Below, piece after piece: positions 1 to 9,028 of a DNA stretch of 64,000 nucleotides; position 1 is the stretch's first letter; each line of letters starts with the position of its first letter. The DNA is from Neobacillus cucumis (GTDB lineage: Bacteria; Bacillota; Bacilli; Bacillales; Cytobacillaceae): positions 1-64,000 of the forward strand of contig NZ_PGVE01000090.1 of NCBI RefSeq assembly GCF_002860255.1, given 5' to 3'. The translations under genes were made by a program, and so were the position numbers. The notes under the pieces were generated by a model, which was not told where the DNA came from, searched no databases, and worked only from the letters and a program-made list of their open reading frames with translations.

Positions 1-11
1 CTGCGGATTTT

Positions 12-776
12 TCAGTGTAATGACGGAACAATAAGTATCTGATTTGGTTTAATGAGATCTGTAGTTAACTGGTTAAGATTCTTTACTTCGATAACAGAAG
101 TATTCTTTCTTTCAGCTATGGATGACAAGGTGTCTCCCACTTTAACAATGTACTTCTCCTTTTTTCCAGTGCCTTGTATACTGTTATTCTGTTGTGAGTG
201 GAGCTGAGAACTTGCTGCTAGCACTGAATCCCCCCTGCTTGCAATCCCCGCCTGTACCCATTCACCAACATCCGCTTTACCTAAAACCACTTCAGGGTCC
301 AATGCATATTTCTTATCATATCTCCACTCTAATTGATGTGCTTCAAAATGAAGATGTGTTCCTGTAGCTTGTCCTGTTCTGCCCATCTTCCCAATAATAT
401 CTCCTTGTTTTATCAATTGATCTTTAGATACATTCCTTCTATTTAAGTGTGCATAAACTGTCACAAAATGACTGGGATGCTTAATAAAAACTACATTTCC
501 ATATGTATTAGAATAATAGGATTTCTCCACAACACCATCCTCAACGGCAAGTATGGGAGTATCAATTCTTCCAGCAATATCAATTCCTTTATGTCTCCCT
601 TGGCGTGTTCCATATGTATCGGAAATGATGCCGTCTGCCGGCCAAATCCAATGACCATTTATCACTACAGCTGATTTTATAGTTGCTGCTTGTGAATGTT
701 TACCTCCTAAAAATAATAAACTGACACAAAGCGCCATAAGAATGGCAATTAAAAATCTCTTTATGTAGTCACGCAT
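12..776 (-). CDS. M23 family endopeptidase with C-terminal LysM domain
   Basis: Predicted cell-wall hydrolase (254 aa) that would cut peptide cross-links of peptidoglycan outside the membrane. Residues about 5-25 form a hydrophobic signal or anchor segment. An M23 (LytM-like) domain follows, with GRHKGIDIAG and HLHFEA giving the zinc-ligand His/Asp pattern. A LysM domain (YIVKVGDTLSSIAE) ends the protein at about residues 207-253. The ATG at 776 is preferred over an upstream frame extension because AAGGAGG lies just before it. The gene is downstream of rsiX but separated from it by a terminator, so it is probably its own unit. The TGA stop is at 12-14. The precise family member is not recognised; it differs from SpoIIQ in having LysM. 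Confidence 0.88.
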   Translation of the reverse strand: MRDYIKRFLIAILMALCVSLLFLGGKHSQAATIKSAVVINGHWIWPADGIISDTYGTRQGRHKGIDIAGRIDTPILAVEDGVVEKSYYSNTYGNVVFIKHPSHFVTVYAHLNRRNVSKDQLIKQGDIIGKMGRTGQATGTHLHFEAHQLEWRYDKKYALDPEVVLGKADVGEWVQAGIASRGDSVLAASSQLHSQQNNSIQGTGKKEKYIVKVGDTLSSIAERKNTSVIEVKNLNQLTTDLIKPNQILIVPSLH

Positions 777-919
777 TACCTTGTTTTCCTCCTTAATATC
801 TTGTCCTCTCCCCACACAATATGTTCAAAAGGTTCCAATTAGAACGAACATAATCGTAAGTTCTTTGGGGAGATTGAGCATATTTGTTATAATTTGGAGA
901 CTTCTGTTATTTTATTCAT

Positions 920-946
920 AAAAAAAATCAACCACAGGGGTTGATT
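920..946 (-). terminator. Rho-independent terminator after rsiX
   Basis: Read on the minus strand, AATCAACC pairs with GGTTGATT and is followed by a T-run, eight bases past the rsiX stop codon. It closes the sigX-rsiX unit. Confidence 0.85.
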
Positions 947-953
947 GAGATTT

Positions 954-2117
954 TTATGGTATGTTACGTGAGTTGGGAGCGATTGGGACATTAATTGCTT
1001 TTTTTAAATCAAATGGGCCTAGGTAGGGCAAAGTTGAGTTCTTTATCATCACCTTCTCAGCCCCAAACTCCTTTGCGGTTAACAGAAGAGCTTCAAAAGA
1101 CCATAACGTTTGCTGATTATCCTCTAAGCTGGAACTCTTATTAAAGGAAAGATACATAATTTTATTAGAAATTGATACATTACTTATTGTCGGCATTGAC
1201 GATAAAGAACTTTTTAGGCCCATAGATTGATCTGTCTTCATAGCTTCAAAAGCGGAGTTTATATCCTTATACGTTTCAATTGATGGTGTTAAGAATGGTA
1301 AATCACTTCCCTCGGGGTAATAAAAGAAGTAGGCGTGGTTATTTTCTGAAGCAACATCCGTATCCTCCAACCTGCCAAAATTACCTAAATCTATACCTGG
1401 CTGCCCATCTGTTGTAAACTTGATCTTCTTTATATTGCTATTGGATGAGATATCTTTCTTAATAATATTAATAAAATTTATCTCATTAGTGGACCCTTGA
1501 CCATATTGATGATTAGAAGGGACATCAACTATTACTGTACTTCCGCTCTTATCTAATTCAATCTTCGCATTTATAGGGTAAAAGTCTGATAAGCCCCATT
1601 CTTCTTCCTGTAAATTTGCCATAATATCTGTATACTTAGTAAGCCAGGATTGTCCTTGATCTTGATTTACAATAATAGAAACTGGGATAAGTATCTGAGC
1701 TTGGGCATCAGGAATCCAGTAGGTTAACACCATCCCATTACCAATATCATCTGTATAAACAGCTGTTTTAACGGTTTCTGTTTTCATTAGATCCGCTTGT
1801 TTTGTTTTTGGAGATTCTGTACCTTCGGAAGAAGAACTCTCCTTTTTGTCTCTAGCTGCTGTATTACCACTAGAATATTTTTCTTCTTGGGAACTCTGAT
1901 GCGGGAATTCTGTCCCATCCATTAACTTTGGAACTAAGATAGAGAAAAGAAGCAAAACAGCTGCTACAGCTAGGCCTGGCAGCATCCATGTTTTAGTTTT
2001 TTTCTTTTTAAGAGAAATATTTTGGTAAATGTCATGAGGATCGCGATGATCTTGTACTCTGGGCATTTGCCTTAATAGTTCTTCGAGCTCTCTATCGCTC
2101 CACTCTGACTTTTTCAC
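954..2117 (-). CDS. rsiX: Membrane-anchored anti-sigma factor RsiX
   Basis: Anti-sigma factor (387 aa) that holds the ECF sigma factor encoded just upstream. The cytoplasmic N-terminus (residues 1-43) is followed by one membrane segment at about 44-64 (MLPGLAVAAVLLLFSILV), a Ser/Thr/Lys-rich linker, and a long extracytoplasmic part with an apparent GerMN-like region near the C-terminus. The start is a GTG at 2117 behind AAAAGGAGGG, so it overlaps the last 26 bases of sigX, which suggests translational coupling. By recall, position and architecture match B. subtilis rsiX. The GerMN assignment is from memory of the family and is less certain than the anti-sigma role. Confidence 0.85.
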   Translation of the reverse strand: MKKSEWSDRELEELLRQMPRVQDHRDPHDIYQNISLKKKKTKTWMLPGLAVAAVLLLFSILVPKLMDGTEFPHQSSQEEKYSSGNTAARDKKESSSSEGTESPKTKQADLMKTETVKTAVYTDDIGNGMVLTYWIPDAQAQILIPVSIIVNQDQGQSWLTKYTDIMANLQEEEWGLSDFYPINAKIELDKSGSTVIVDVPSNHQYGQGSTNEINFINIIKKDISSNSNIKKIKFTTDGQPGIDLGNFGRLEDTDVASENNHAYFFYYPEGSDLPFLTPSIETYKDINSAFEAMKTDQSMGLKSSLSSMPTISNVSISNKIMYLSFNKSSSLEDNQQTLWSFEALLLTAKEFGAEKVMIKNSTLPYLGPFDLKKAINVPIAPNSRNIP

Positions 2118-2643
2118 TAATTAATCCCTCCTTTTCATAAAACATTTCCATATGCTTCTTCAATACTTTTAAGGAGCGATGCTGTGTAGTTTTTACTTTG
2201 CTTTCTGTCCAGCCTAAAGCCTGTGCAGTTTCTGCAATTGATAAATCTTGTAAGTAACGCAGGATAATGACAGACCGTTGATCCAATGAACAGAATTCCA
2301 GACACCTGTATATCCATTTAATCTCTTCTTTTTGGACTGTAATTTCTTCTGGAATTGGATACTCATCCTTTACCTGATTGGTTGACCAATCAAATTTTTC
2401 AAGTAATCTATTCTTCCAGCCCTTTTGTTTACGGAAGTAATCAATTGCAGCATTTCTTGCAATAGAAAAGAGCCATGTTTTCTCACTGCTTTTCCCTTCA
2501 AAACGATGATAAGCTTTGAATACCCGAATGTACACTTCTTGAACAAGATCCTCGGCTTGCTCCTTATTTCTAACCATATAGAATAGAAATTGAAAAACGT
2601 CGTGATGATATTTTTGATAAAGGTCATCGAAAACGGAGTCCAT
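2092..2643 (-). CDS. sigX: ECF RNA polymerase sigma factor SigX
   Basis: Extracytoplasmic-function sigma factor (183 aa) that directs RNA polymerase to cell-envelope stress genes. Region 2 is at about residues 5-75 (AEDLVQEVYIRVFKAY, then WLFSIARNAAIDYFRK). Region 4 is at about 110-165 (LDQRSVIILRYLQDLSIAETAQALGW). The ATG at 2643 follows GGGGAGGGG. It sits between resE and rsiX exactly as sigX does in B. subtilis, and its own ECF-type promoter is visible upstream. Length is normal for the family (about 190 aa). Confidence 0.92.
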   Translation of the reverse strand: MDSVFDDLYQKYHHDVFQFLFYMVRNKEQAEDLVQEVYIRVFKAYHRFEGKSSEKTWLFSIARNAAIDYFRKQKGWKNRLLEKFDWSTNQVKDEYPIPEEITVQKEEIKWIYRCLEFCSLDQRSVIILRYLQDLSIAETAQALGWTESKVKTTQHRSLKVLKKHMEMFYEKEGLISEKVRVER

Positions 2644-2670
2644 CCATTCCCCTCCCCGTTCATTATATTA

Positions 2671-2696
2671 GTCGATATATTTATAGAAAAGTTTCA
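2671..2696 (-). promoter_or_regulatory. ECF-type (SigX-like) promoter of sigX-rsiX
   Basis: On the minus strand TGAAAC (-35) is followed by 16 bases and CGAC (-10), about 30 bases before the sigX ATG. This fits the known SigX/SigW class (AAC at -35, CGAC at -10) and implies autoregulation. Confidence 0.62.
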
Positions 2697-2775
2697 CTCA
2701 TATAAATATAGACTTTTTTTAGATAAAAAGGAAGATATTTCAAGGTAAATACTGGATTACTCCTTTTATTTCTCA

Positions 2776-2806
2776 GAAAAAATAGCTCATCTGCATAGAT
2801 GAGCTA
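2776..2806 (-). terminator. Rho-independent terminator after resE
   Basis: Perfect 10-bp stem (TAGCTCATCT / AGATGAGCTA) with a 4-base loop, followed by a T-run on the minus strand. It separates resDE from sigX. Confidence 0.9.
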
Positions 2807-2908
2807 CTCTCTTATACCTATTGTAATTAGATAAGCAATTGGTCAAGGTACTTCCATATTTAAATGTTCCTTGTGAATCAAGAACAATCGGCATTTTTTT
2901 TGTTTATA

Positions 2909-4690
2909 TTACTTTTTTCGTGGAAGAAAAAAGGAAAATGTCGTCCCCTTGCCCATTTTACTCTGCACAGCAACGGAGCCATGATGAGCATCGATAATAT
3001 TTTTGGCAATAGCAAGTCCTAACCCCGTACCTGCCCTGCCCCTGGTTCGAGCTTTATCTGCTTTATAAAACCGTTCAAATACGAACGGCAAATCTTCTTC
3101 AGGGATACCAGACCCGGAATCTTTTACTTCCATTTTAACTCCTTTGTCTTCATTTACAACAATTACTTTCACTTGTCCACCTTTTGGTGTATGTCTTATC
3201 GCATTGTCAATTAAATTAGTTAACACTTGTTCTATTCGGTCCGGATCAAATAACACTGTTGAACTTTCGTTTTCCACTTCAGCATATAAAAGGATTTCAT
3301 TATCCTTTGCTATACCTTGAAATTTGTAAATAATCCGATTTATAAAAGCGGAAAGATTTACCTCTTCCATGGATAAATGAATATGGCCTGCTTCCATTCG
3401 GGCCAAATCTAACAATTCGTTAACAAGACGTCCCATTCGCAACGATTCATCATAGATGACTCTTGCCATCTCTTTTTTCTCTTCCTGCGTTTCAGCTATA
3501 TCATCCACAATGGCTTCACTATAGCCTTGTAACATAGATATTGGGGTTCTCAATTCATGGGACACATTTGCAATGAAATCTTTTCTCATTTTTTCCAATT
3601 GTCTTTCCTCTGTCATATCTCTTAGAACAGCAACAGCACCACGAATAAATCGATTGCTATAAAGCGGACTAACTAAAATCACCCAATGACGGCCTTGAAG
3701 GGATATTTCACCAATTTGCTCTTTTTCCGTTTCCAATGATTTCTGAAAAAGTTCCATTACTTGAGATGGTATGGCTTCAGCATCAGTTGTGAAACCACCT
3801 TTTTCATAATACCAATATTGTAAGAACCGGTCTGCTGGTGGATTGGTAATCAATATAGTCCCATCCCGATTAAAGGTGATGACCCCATCAGCCATACTGC
3901 TTAAAATACTCGCAAGCTGTTCTTTTTCTTGGCTCAATGCATTCATATTAAACTTTAATTGTCTGCCCATTTGGTTAAAGGCAGTGGCCAATTCCCCAAT
4001 TTCGTCATGTGTCAAAATCGGGACTTTTGTGTCAAATTTCCCTCTGGCCACTTCAAAAGCGGCTTCTCTCATCTTTCTGAGCGGGGATGTTATTCTGGTT
4101 GACAAGAAGAACGCAAAGATAGTCGTTAAAATAATAGCTACACCTGCAACGAGCAAGATATATTTCGTTGTTTCATTGGATGTTTCCTTCATTACTTCAA
4201 GCGATTGATAAATAAATACTGCACCGTTTTTCTCACCAGGAAGATGCAGAGGAACACCAATAATCGAATAACTTGCATCTTCGTTGTTATTTTTTGACGA
4301 TAGGTTTGAAACTTTTTCTATGGTTTTTTTATGATGAAAAACGGCTGAGAAGTCCGGGTCATTCTGAATATCTTTAAAAGACAGCTTTTTATTCTTATCC
4401 GTATTTGGAGAATAATAGACTTCATGATCATTTTTTACAATGACAACTTTGGTTACATCATCAATAATCTCCCAAGAAATTTCTAACCCCAGTGGAAATT
4501 TGTCGTTAGGATGTGCTTCCAGGACATTTGCAATTTTCTCAGCTGTATTAGTCAAGGTATTCTTTGTTTCGAGAATGTTATGGTTTTGGAAAAGCTCTAG
4601 CAGCATGACTGTTAAGATAAACAGTACAAATGAAACTAATAAAATAATGGTAAACCAGAGTTTACCGACGACACTTCGTAAAAAGGTCAT
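2909..4690 (-). CDS. resE: Sensor histidine kinase ResE
   Basis: Membrane histidine kinase (593 aa) that phosphorylates ResD under low oxygen. There are two membrane segments, at about 11-33 and 177-197, flanking an extracytoplasmic sensor. A HAMP linker (about 198-250) and a PAS region (about 255-360) follow. The H-box is VSHELRTP with phospho-His 378, and the C-terminal ATPase has NLIDNAIRHTPKGG, DSGSGIP and GTGLGLAI motifs. The start overlaps the resD stop by four bases (ATGA), so the pair is translationally coupled. Length matches B. subtilis ResE (about 589 aa). Confidence 0.95.
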   Translation of the reverse strand: MTFLRSVVGKLWFTIILLVSFVLFILTVMLLELFQNHNILETKNTLTNTAEKIANVLEAHPNDKFPLGLEISWEIIDDVTKVVIVKNDHEVYYSPNTDKNKKLSFKDIQNDPDFSAVFHHKKTIEKVSNLSSKNNNEDASYSIIGVPLHLPGEKNGAVFIYQSLEVMKETSNETTKYILLVAGVAIILTTIFAFFLSTRITSPLRKMREAAFEVARGKFDTKVPILTHDEIGELATAFNQMGRQLKFNMNALSQEKEQLASILSSMADGVITFNRDGTILITNPPADRFLQYWYYEKGGFTTDAEAIPSQVMELFQKSLETEKEQIGEISLQGRHWVILVSPLYSNRFIRGAVAVLRDMTEERQLEKMRKDFIANVSHELRTPISMLQGYSEAIVDDIAETQEEKKEMARVIYDESLRMGRLVNELLDLARMEAGHIHLSMEEVNLSAFINRIIYKFQGIAKDNEILLYAEVENESSTVLFDPDRIEQVLTNLIDNAIRHTPKGGQVKVIVVNEDKGVKMEVKDSGSGIPEEDLPFVFERFYKADKARTRGRAGTGLGLAIAKNIIDAHHGSVAVQSKMGKGTTFSFFLPRKK

Positions 4691-5403
4691 TCATTAATTA
4701 CCTCGAATTTGTAACCCACTCCCCAAACAGTAACAATCATTCTTGCAGCCTGCTCTGAAACTTTGTTTAACTTTTCACGGAGACGTTTTACATGAGTATC
4801 TACAGTTCGTAAATCACCAAAAAATTCGTAATGCCATACTTCTTTTAATAATTGTTCACGATCAAATACTTTGTCTGGGGCCTTTGCCAAGAAATAAAGC
4901 AACTCGTATTCTTTTGGTGTTAAGCTGACTTCCTTGCCATCGGCAGCTACCCGATGTGCATCATTATCTATTGTTAGGTGTGGAAAAACAATCACATCTT
5001 TTGTAGTTGTTTCAGTTTGTAAATAACTAGTTTGAGACGAACGTCTCAATAGTGCTTTTACACGCAGGACAACTTCCCTTGGGCTGAATGGTTTTACGAT
5101 ATAATCATCTGTTCCGACTTCAAATCCCTGCACTCGGTTGATTTCCTCACCTTTAGCAGTCAACATAATAACTGGAGTTGCCTTTTTTTCCCTTAACTCA
5201 CGGCAGACTTCTATTCCATCCTTACCAGGCATCATTAAATCAAGCAATATAACGTCATAATCATTTGCCAAAGCTTTCGATAAGGCTTCATTTCCATCTT
5301 CTGCTTCGTCAATTATATATTCTTCACGCTCTAAATACATTTTTAATAAACGTCGAATTCTTTCCTCATCGTCTACTACTAAAATTTTCACGTCTTTTTC
5401 CAT
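4687..5403 (-). CDS. resD: Response regulator ResD
   Basis: OmpR/PhoB-type response regulator (238 aa) of aerobic and anaerobic respiration genes, partner of ResE. The receiver domain covers about 5-118, with acidic residues DDE at 11-13, phospho-acceptor Asp55 (VILLDLMMPG) and Lys in TDDYIVKPFSPRE. A winged-helix DNA-binding domain covers about 140-236 (LTPKEYELLYFLA, RTVDTHVKRLREKL). The ATG at 5403 lies behind a G-rich ribosome site (GGGGGG); an ATG five codons upstream lacks one. A resABC terminator upstream suggests resDE also has its own promoter, which I could not pick out. Confidence 0.95.
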   Translation of the reverse strand: MEKDVKILVVDDEERIRRLLKMYLEREEYIIDEAEDGNEALSKALANDYDVILLDLMMPGKDGIEVCRELREKKATPVIMLTAKGEEINRVQGFEVGTDDYIVKPFSPREVVLRVKALLRRSSQTSYLQTETTTKDVIVFPHLTIDNDAHRVAADGKEVSLTPKEYELLYFLAKAPDKVFDREQLLKEVWHYEFFGDLRTVDTHVKRLREKLNKVSEQAARMIVTVWGVGYKFEVINE

Positions 5404-5532
5404 TATTAATCCCCCCATGGAGTTTATTTTACAAAATGGAACAGCAATTTGCTACATATTCAAGGTAAATACTCCTATAACTGTGTCAATAATTTGACAA
5501 ATCGTTTTTTTTATAAAAAAGTTCTTGATTTT

Positions 5533-5562
5533 ATAAAAGCCCTCACTAACTAAAGTGAAGGC
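5533..5562 (-). terminator. Terminator between resC and resD
   Basis: Minus-strand stem GCCTTCACT / AGTGAGGGC (one G-T pair), 6-base loop, then TTTTAT. It lies just after the resC stop and may attenuate resABC readthrough into resDE. Confidence 0.8.
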
Positions 5563-5570
5563 AAATACAT

Positions 5571-6758
5571 TTAAGATCCGGCATAGGAATGCAGTCCTGC
5601 AATAACTAAATTAACCGCAACTAAATTAAACATAATGATGACAAAACCGATGACCGCAAGCCATGCAGATTTCTCTCCATGCCAGCCCTTGGATAAACGT
5701 AGATGCAAAAAGGCTGCATAAAAAAGCCATGTGATTAATGCCCATACTTCTTTTGGATCCCAACCCCAGAATCTTGACCATGCCATCTGCGCCCAAATCA
5801 TCGCAAAGATCAGGGCACCAAGTGTAAACACAGGAAAACCAATTAAGACGGAGCGATAACTAATCTCATCGACAAAATCCAATTTAATATTTTTCACAAG
5901 CGGTTTAAGTGCAGCAGCAATTCGCTTTCGTAAAATAGAGCGTATTATTCCATATAAGATCAATCCACCAAATAAAGACCAAATAACGGTATTTAACTTT
6001 TTAGCATTAATGAAAGCCGGCATTTCAACCAATGGGTTAAAACCATTCTTGGTTAGTAATTCACCCTTATTTGGTCCTGTAATTGCAGGCATTTTGTACT
6101 CAACAGCAACCTGATTTTCATGTTTATCTACCCAGTTAAACTTTTCACTATAACCCATAGCAGAAAAAATCGATGAAACTGCTACAAAGCCAAGTACAGT
6201 GACAAGTGCAAACATAACAATTTCGAGCCAAAAGGTTTGTTTACTTGATTTAGTTTGATCAATTGCTTTTACAAGATAAATTAGTCCCGCGGCAAAGCTA
6301 ATCGCCAATATTGCTTCTCCCATTGCAGCAGTTGTTACGTGTATATGGAGCCAATAACTTTGTAAGGCTGGGATTAATGGAGTAATTTCCCTTGGAAACA
6401 TACTTGCATAGGCAATTACCAAAATTGCAACAGGCATTGTAAATAAGCCAAGTAATGTTGTTCTATAAATAAAGTAAATAACAATAAATGCACCAACAAG
6501 AGCCATTCCAAAAAAAGTTGTAAACTCAAACATATTACTTACTGGAGCATGACCTGCAGCTATCCATCTAGTAATAAAATAACCAAGCTGGGAAATAAAA
6601 CCTACAACGGTTATAAAAACAGCAATCTTCCCCCATGTGTTTGTTCCTGGTTTTTCACTTGATCCGTTCTTCGATTTAATTGAACCACCATAAAATAACG
6701 TGGCAATTAGATAAAGAATAAACGCAATAAATAATAAATTACTACTTATTGTTGCCAA
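5571..6758 (-). CDS. resC: Cytochrome c biogenesis protein ResC (CcsA/CcsB type)
   Basis: Integral membrane heme-handling subunit (395 aa) of the System II cytochrome c synthase. At least eight hydrophobic segments are visible. The tryptophan-rich heme-handling WWD-like signature is AQMAWSRFWGWDPKEVW near residue 330, and conserved His residues flank it. Translation starts at a TTG directly abutting the resB TAG stop, with GGAGGG inside the end of resB, so resB and resC are coupled. It works with ResB and the thioredoxin ResA encoded just upstream. Confidence 0.94.
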   Translation of the reverse strand: MATISSNLLFIAFILYLIATLFYGGSIKSKNGSSEKPGTNTWGKIAVFITVVGFISQLGYFITRWIAAGHAPVSNMFEFTTFFGMALVGAFIVIYFIYRTTLLGLFTMPVAILVIAYASMFPREITPLIPALQSYWLHIHVTTAAMGEAILAISFAAGLIYLVKAIDQTKSSKQTFWLEIVMFALVTVLGFVAVSSIFSAMGYSEKFNWVDKHENQVAVEYKMPAITGPNKGELLTKNGFNPLVEMPAFINAKKLNTVIWSLFGGLILYGIIRSILRKRIAAALKPLVKNIKLDFVDEISYRSVLIGFPVFTLGALIFAMIWAQMAWSRFWGWDPKEVWALITWLFYAAFLHLRLSKGWHGEKSAWLAVIGFVIIMFNLVAVNLVIAGLHSYAGS

Positions 6759-8384
6759 CTAGACTCCCTCCTTATCCATAGTTTCCTTTTGTTGTTGATC
6801 TTCTGGGATGTCAAGCTTGGTACCTTTTAAAACCGTCTCAATTTCCCTTTTCAAACCATACCAATTTTTATTAGTATGGGCGGCAACCCATACTTGTCCA
6901 TTTTTATTCTGAACCCAAATCCGTCGGTGGTTCCAATAAGCACCTTGTATAACACCAATCATAAAGATAATTCCGCCAATAATTATCACCCATAAGGATG
7001 AATCCTTCCTTACGGTAAAACCAGAGACATTCTTGGTTTCAATACCTTGAAATGCCATTTTATACGTATTTTCTCCAAATGGTTCAATGGTCTGCTTAAT
7101 GGCAACAAAACTTGTTTCAGGTTTAGATTTATCCGGTGTAGTCATACTGAACACAAAGGCAGGATTATTTGGCAAACGAGATTTTGTTGAAGGTTCGCCA
7201 TTTTTATCAAATTCAAAGTCTGGAAAATAATTAATAATCTTCACGGAATACCCATTGCCTAAATCATATTTTGGTTTCGGGTCCTCTAAATCGATTTTAA
7301 CCATTCCAAATGCCTGACCCGTTTTTTTATTAGCCAAGGCGAAAGTCATTGCTTTTAACTCACTGCGATAGGATGACTGAAAAATCGAATAGCCTTCAAA
7401 ATCCAATGGGTGATTAACTTTGACTTTATATTCCTTCAGTTTCTTTAGTTCAGGTTTTTCACCTGGTAGATTTTTGCTAACCCGTTCATACAGGACAACA
7501 TTAGACTGATAGTTTTTTACCACTTGACCGGCTTCTTCAATCGCTTTTTTAAACGTTTTATCTTTGTTTTTATCATAGTGCTGCAGAATAAACTGATTAT
7601 TTTTTATGTAATACTTTTCACCGGTTTCTGGTACTACAGCCGTTTCTCCCTCTTTTACCCACAAGTCCTCATTAACATAAAATCCCGGGATAAAACGGAG
7701 CATTGCACCAAGTAAGAAAATAATCAAGCCCACATGGTTTACATACGGTCCCCATCGGGAAAAACGACCTTTTTCTGCTAACAAGTCACCGTTTTCTTCA
7801 CGAACCTGATATCGTCTTTCCTTTAAATGGGTCTTGATAACTTGCAAATCCTTTTGATCAACTTTCTCGGTTACACCAAAAATTCTCTGACGTATTAAGA
7901 ATCCTTCATGCCTTGTTACTCTTTGAGCTTTTAAGGCCTTGTATAGGGGTATCACTCTGTCTAGACTGCAAATCACCAATGAAATTCCAATCATAGCAAT
8001 TAATAATAAATACCACCAAGATCCATATAAATCATCTAAACCTAATTGGTAATACATTTTTCCTAACCAGCCGTATTCCTGCTCATAATAAACTTCCGGC
8101 GGCAAGTTAATATACATTTTTTGCGGAAAGATTGTTCCAAGGGTAGATGCAAGTAATGTAATCACAATCAGCCAAATCCCCACTTTGACTGATGAAAAAA
8201 AGTTCCAAATTTTATCAATTATTGTCTTATTGTATGTTTGTGAACGGCGTGCACTTCCTTCGTAGCGCATGTCAAGAAGTTCTTTGTTATTTTTCTCATG
8301 CTCATCCAGCACTTTTCCACAGGCTTCACACAACACGGTTCCATGTGGATTCACATGACCGCATTCACATTTAACATCGTTCAT
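6759..8384 (-). CDS. resB: Cytochrome c biogenesis protein ResB (Ccs1 type)
   Basis: System II cytochrome c synthase subunit (541 aa) that delivers heme to apocytochromes on the outer face of the membrane. A short N-terminal zinc-ribbon-like motif (CECGHVNPHGTVLCEACG) precedes the first membrane segment at about residues 70-90. Further segments lie near 125-145, 215-233 and 463-485, with a large extracytoplasmic domain between the last two. The ATG at 8384 follows GAGGG. It is second in resA-resB-resC and matches the usual length of about 540 aa. Confidence 0.94.
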   Translation of the reverse strand: MNDVKCECGHVNPHGTVLCEACGKVLDEHEKNNKELLDMRYEGSARRSQTYNKTIIDKIWNFFSSVKVGIWLIVITLLASTLGTIFPQKMYINLPPEVYYEQEYGWLGKMYYQLGLDDLYGSWWYLLLIAMIGISLVICSLDRVIPLYKALKAQRVTRHEGFLIRQRIFGVTEKVDQKDLQVIKTHLKERRYQVREENGDLLAEKGRFSRWGPYVNHVGLIIFLLGAMLRFIPGFYVNEDLWVKEGETAVVPETGEKYYIKNNQFILQHYDKNKDKTFKKAIEEAGQVVKNYQSNVVLYERVSKNLPGEKPELKKLKEYKVKVNHPLDFEGYSIFQSSYRSELKAMTFALANKKTGQAFGMVKIDLEDPKPKYDLGNGYSVKIINYFPDFEFDKNGEPSTKSRLPNNPAFVFSMTTPDKSKPETSFVAIKQTIEPFGENTYKMAFQGIETKNVSGFTVRKDSSLWVIIIGGIIFMIGVIQGAYWNHRRIWVQNKNGQVWVAAHTNKNWYGLKREIETVLKGTKLDIPEDQQQKETMDKEGV

Positions 8385-8407
8385 TGTAAAAAACTCCCTC
8401 AGGTCCC

Positions 8408-8932
8408 TTAAGGTTTTATTTGCTCCATAAATGCCTTTATCTTATTTTCAGTTAGTTGTCCAGTATAATATTTGACTACCTTGCCGTTCTTGTCTACAAG
8501 AAATGTAGCTGGTAAAAGGTCAACCCCGTAGACATTCATAACTTCCTTCTCAGTGTCAATCATAATTGGAAAATCTAACCCAAGCCGCTCCGCAAATTGA
8601 TTTACAGCAAGTTCTGGTTCTTGGATGTCCACAGTCAGGACTTGAACACCTTTATCCTTATATTGATGGTACTGATTGTTAATATATGGCATTTCTTTCT
8701 TACATGGAGGGCACCACGTTCCCCAAAAGTTTAAGAATACCCCTTGGCCCCGATATTCAGAAAGCCGATGTTTATTTCCCTGCATATCAACTAACGCAAA
8801 ATCTGGTGCTGTGTCCCCAACCGCAACTTTTTGTTTCGTATCTTTTGTAAGATTAGCATAAAGTGAATAGGCAACGGCAGCACCTAAAACAATTAAAATA
8901 AGCGTTCTAATCATTAATCGTCGTCTTTTCAT
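8408..8932 (-). CDS. resA: Thiol-disulfide oxidoreductase ResA
   Basis: Membrane-tethered thioredoxin-like protein (174 aa) that keeps the CXXCH cysteines of apocytochrome c reduced. One membrane anchor lies at about residues 8-25. The active site is WCPPC, with Cys74 and Cys77, in a thioredoxin fold ending with the cis-Pro region LLPATFLVDKNGKVV. It is the first gene of resABC, consistent with its job in cytochrome c maturation. Length and layout match B. subtilis ResA. Confidence 0.95.
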   Translation of the reverse strand: MKRRRLMIRTLILIVLGAAVAYSLYANLTKDTKQKVAVGDTAPDFALVDMQGNKHRLSEYRGQGVFLNFWGTWCPPCKKEMPYINNQYHQYKDKGVQVLTVDIQEPELAVNQFAERLGLDFPIMIDTEKEVMNVYGVDLLPATFLVDKNGKVVKYYTGQLTENKIKAFMEQIKP

Positions 8933-9028
8933 AGATTCCCCTCCAGTAAATCCCCCGACACATTTGATTAAAATTATAGCATTTACAACAAAACCATAGT
9001 GTTAACACAACAAACAAATGTGACGATT

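Noticed and set aside
447..674. Plus-strand frame opposite the M23 peptidase gene
   Set aside because: It is antisense to a clearly conserved domain and has no ribosome site, so it is a shadow.
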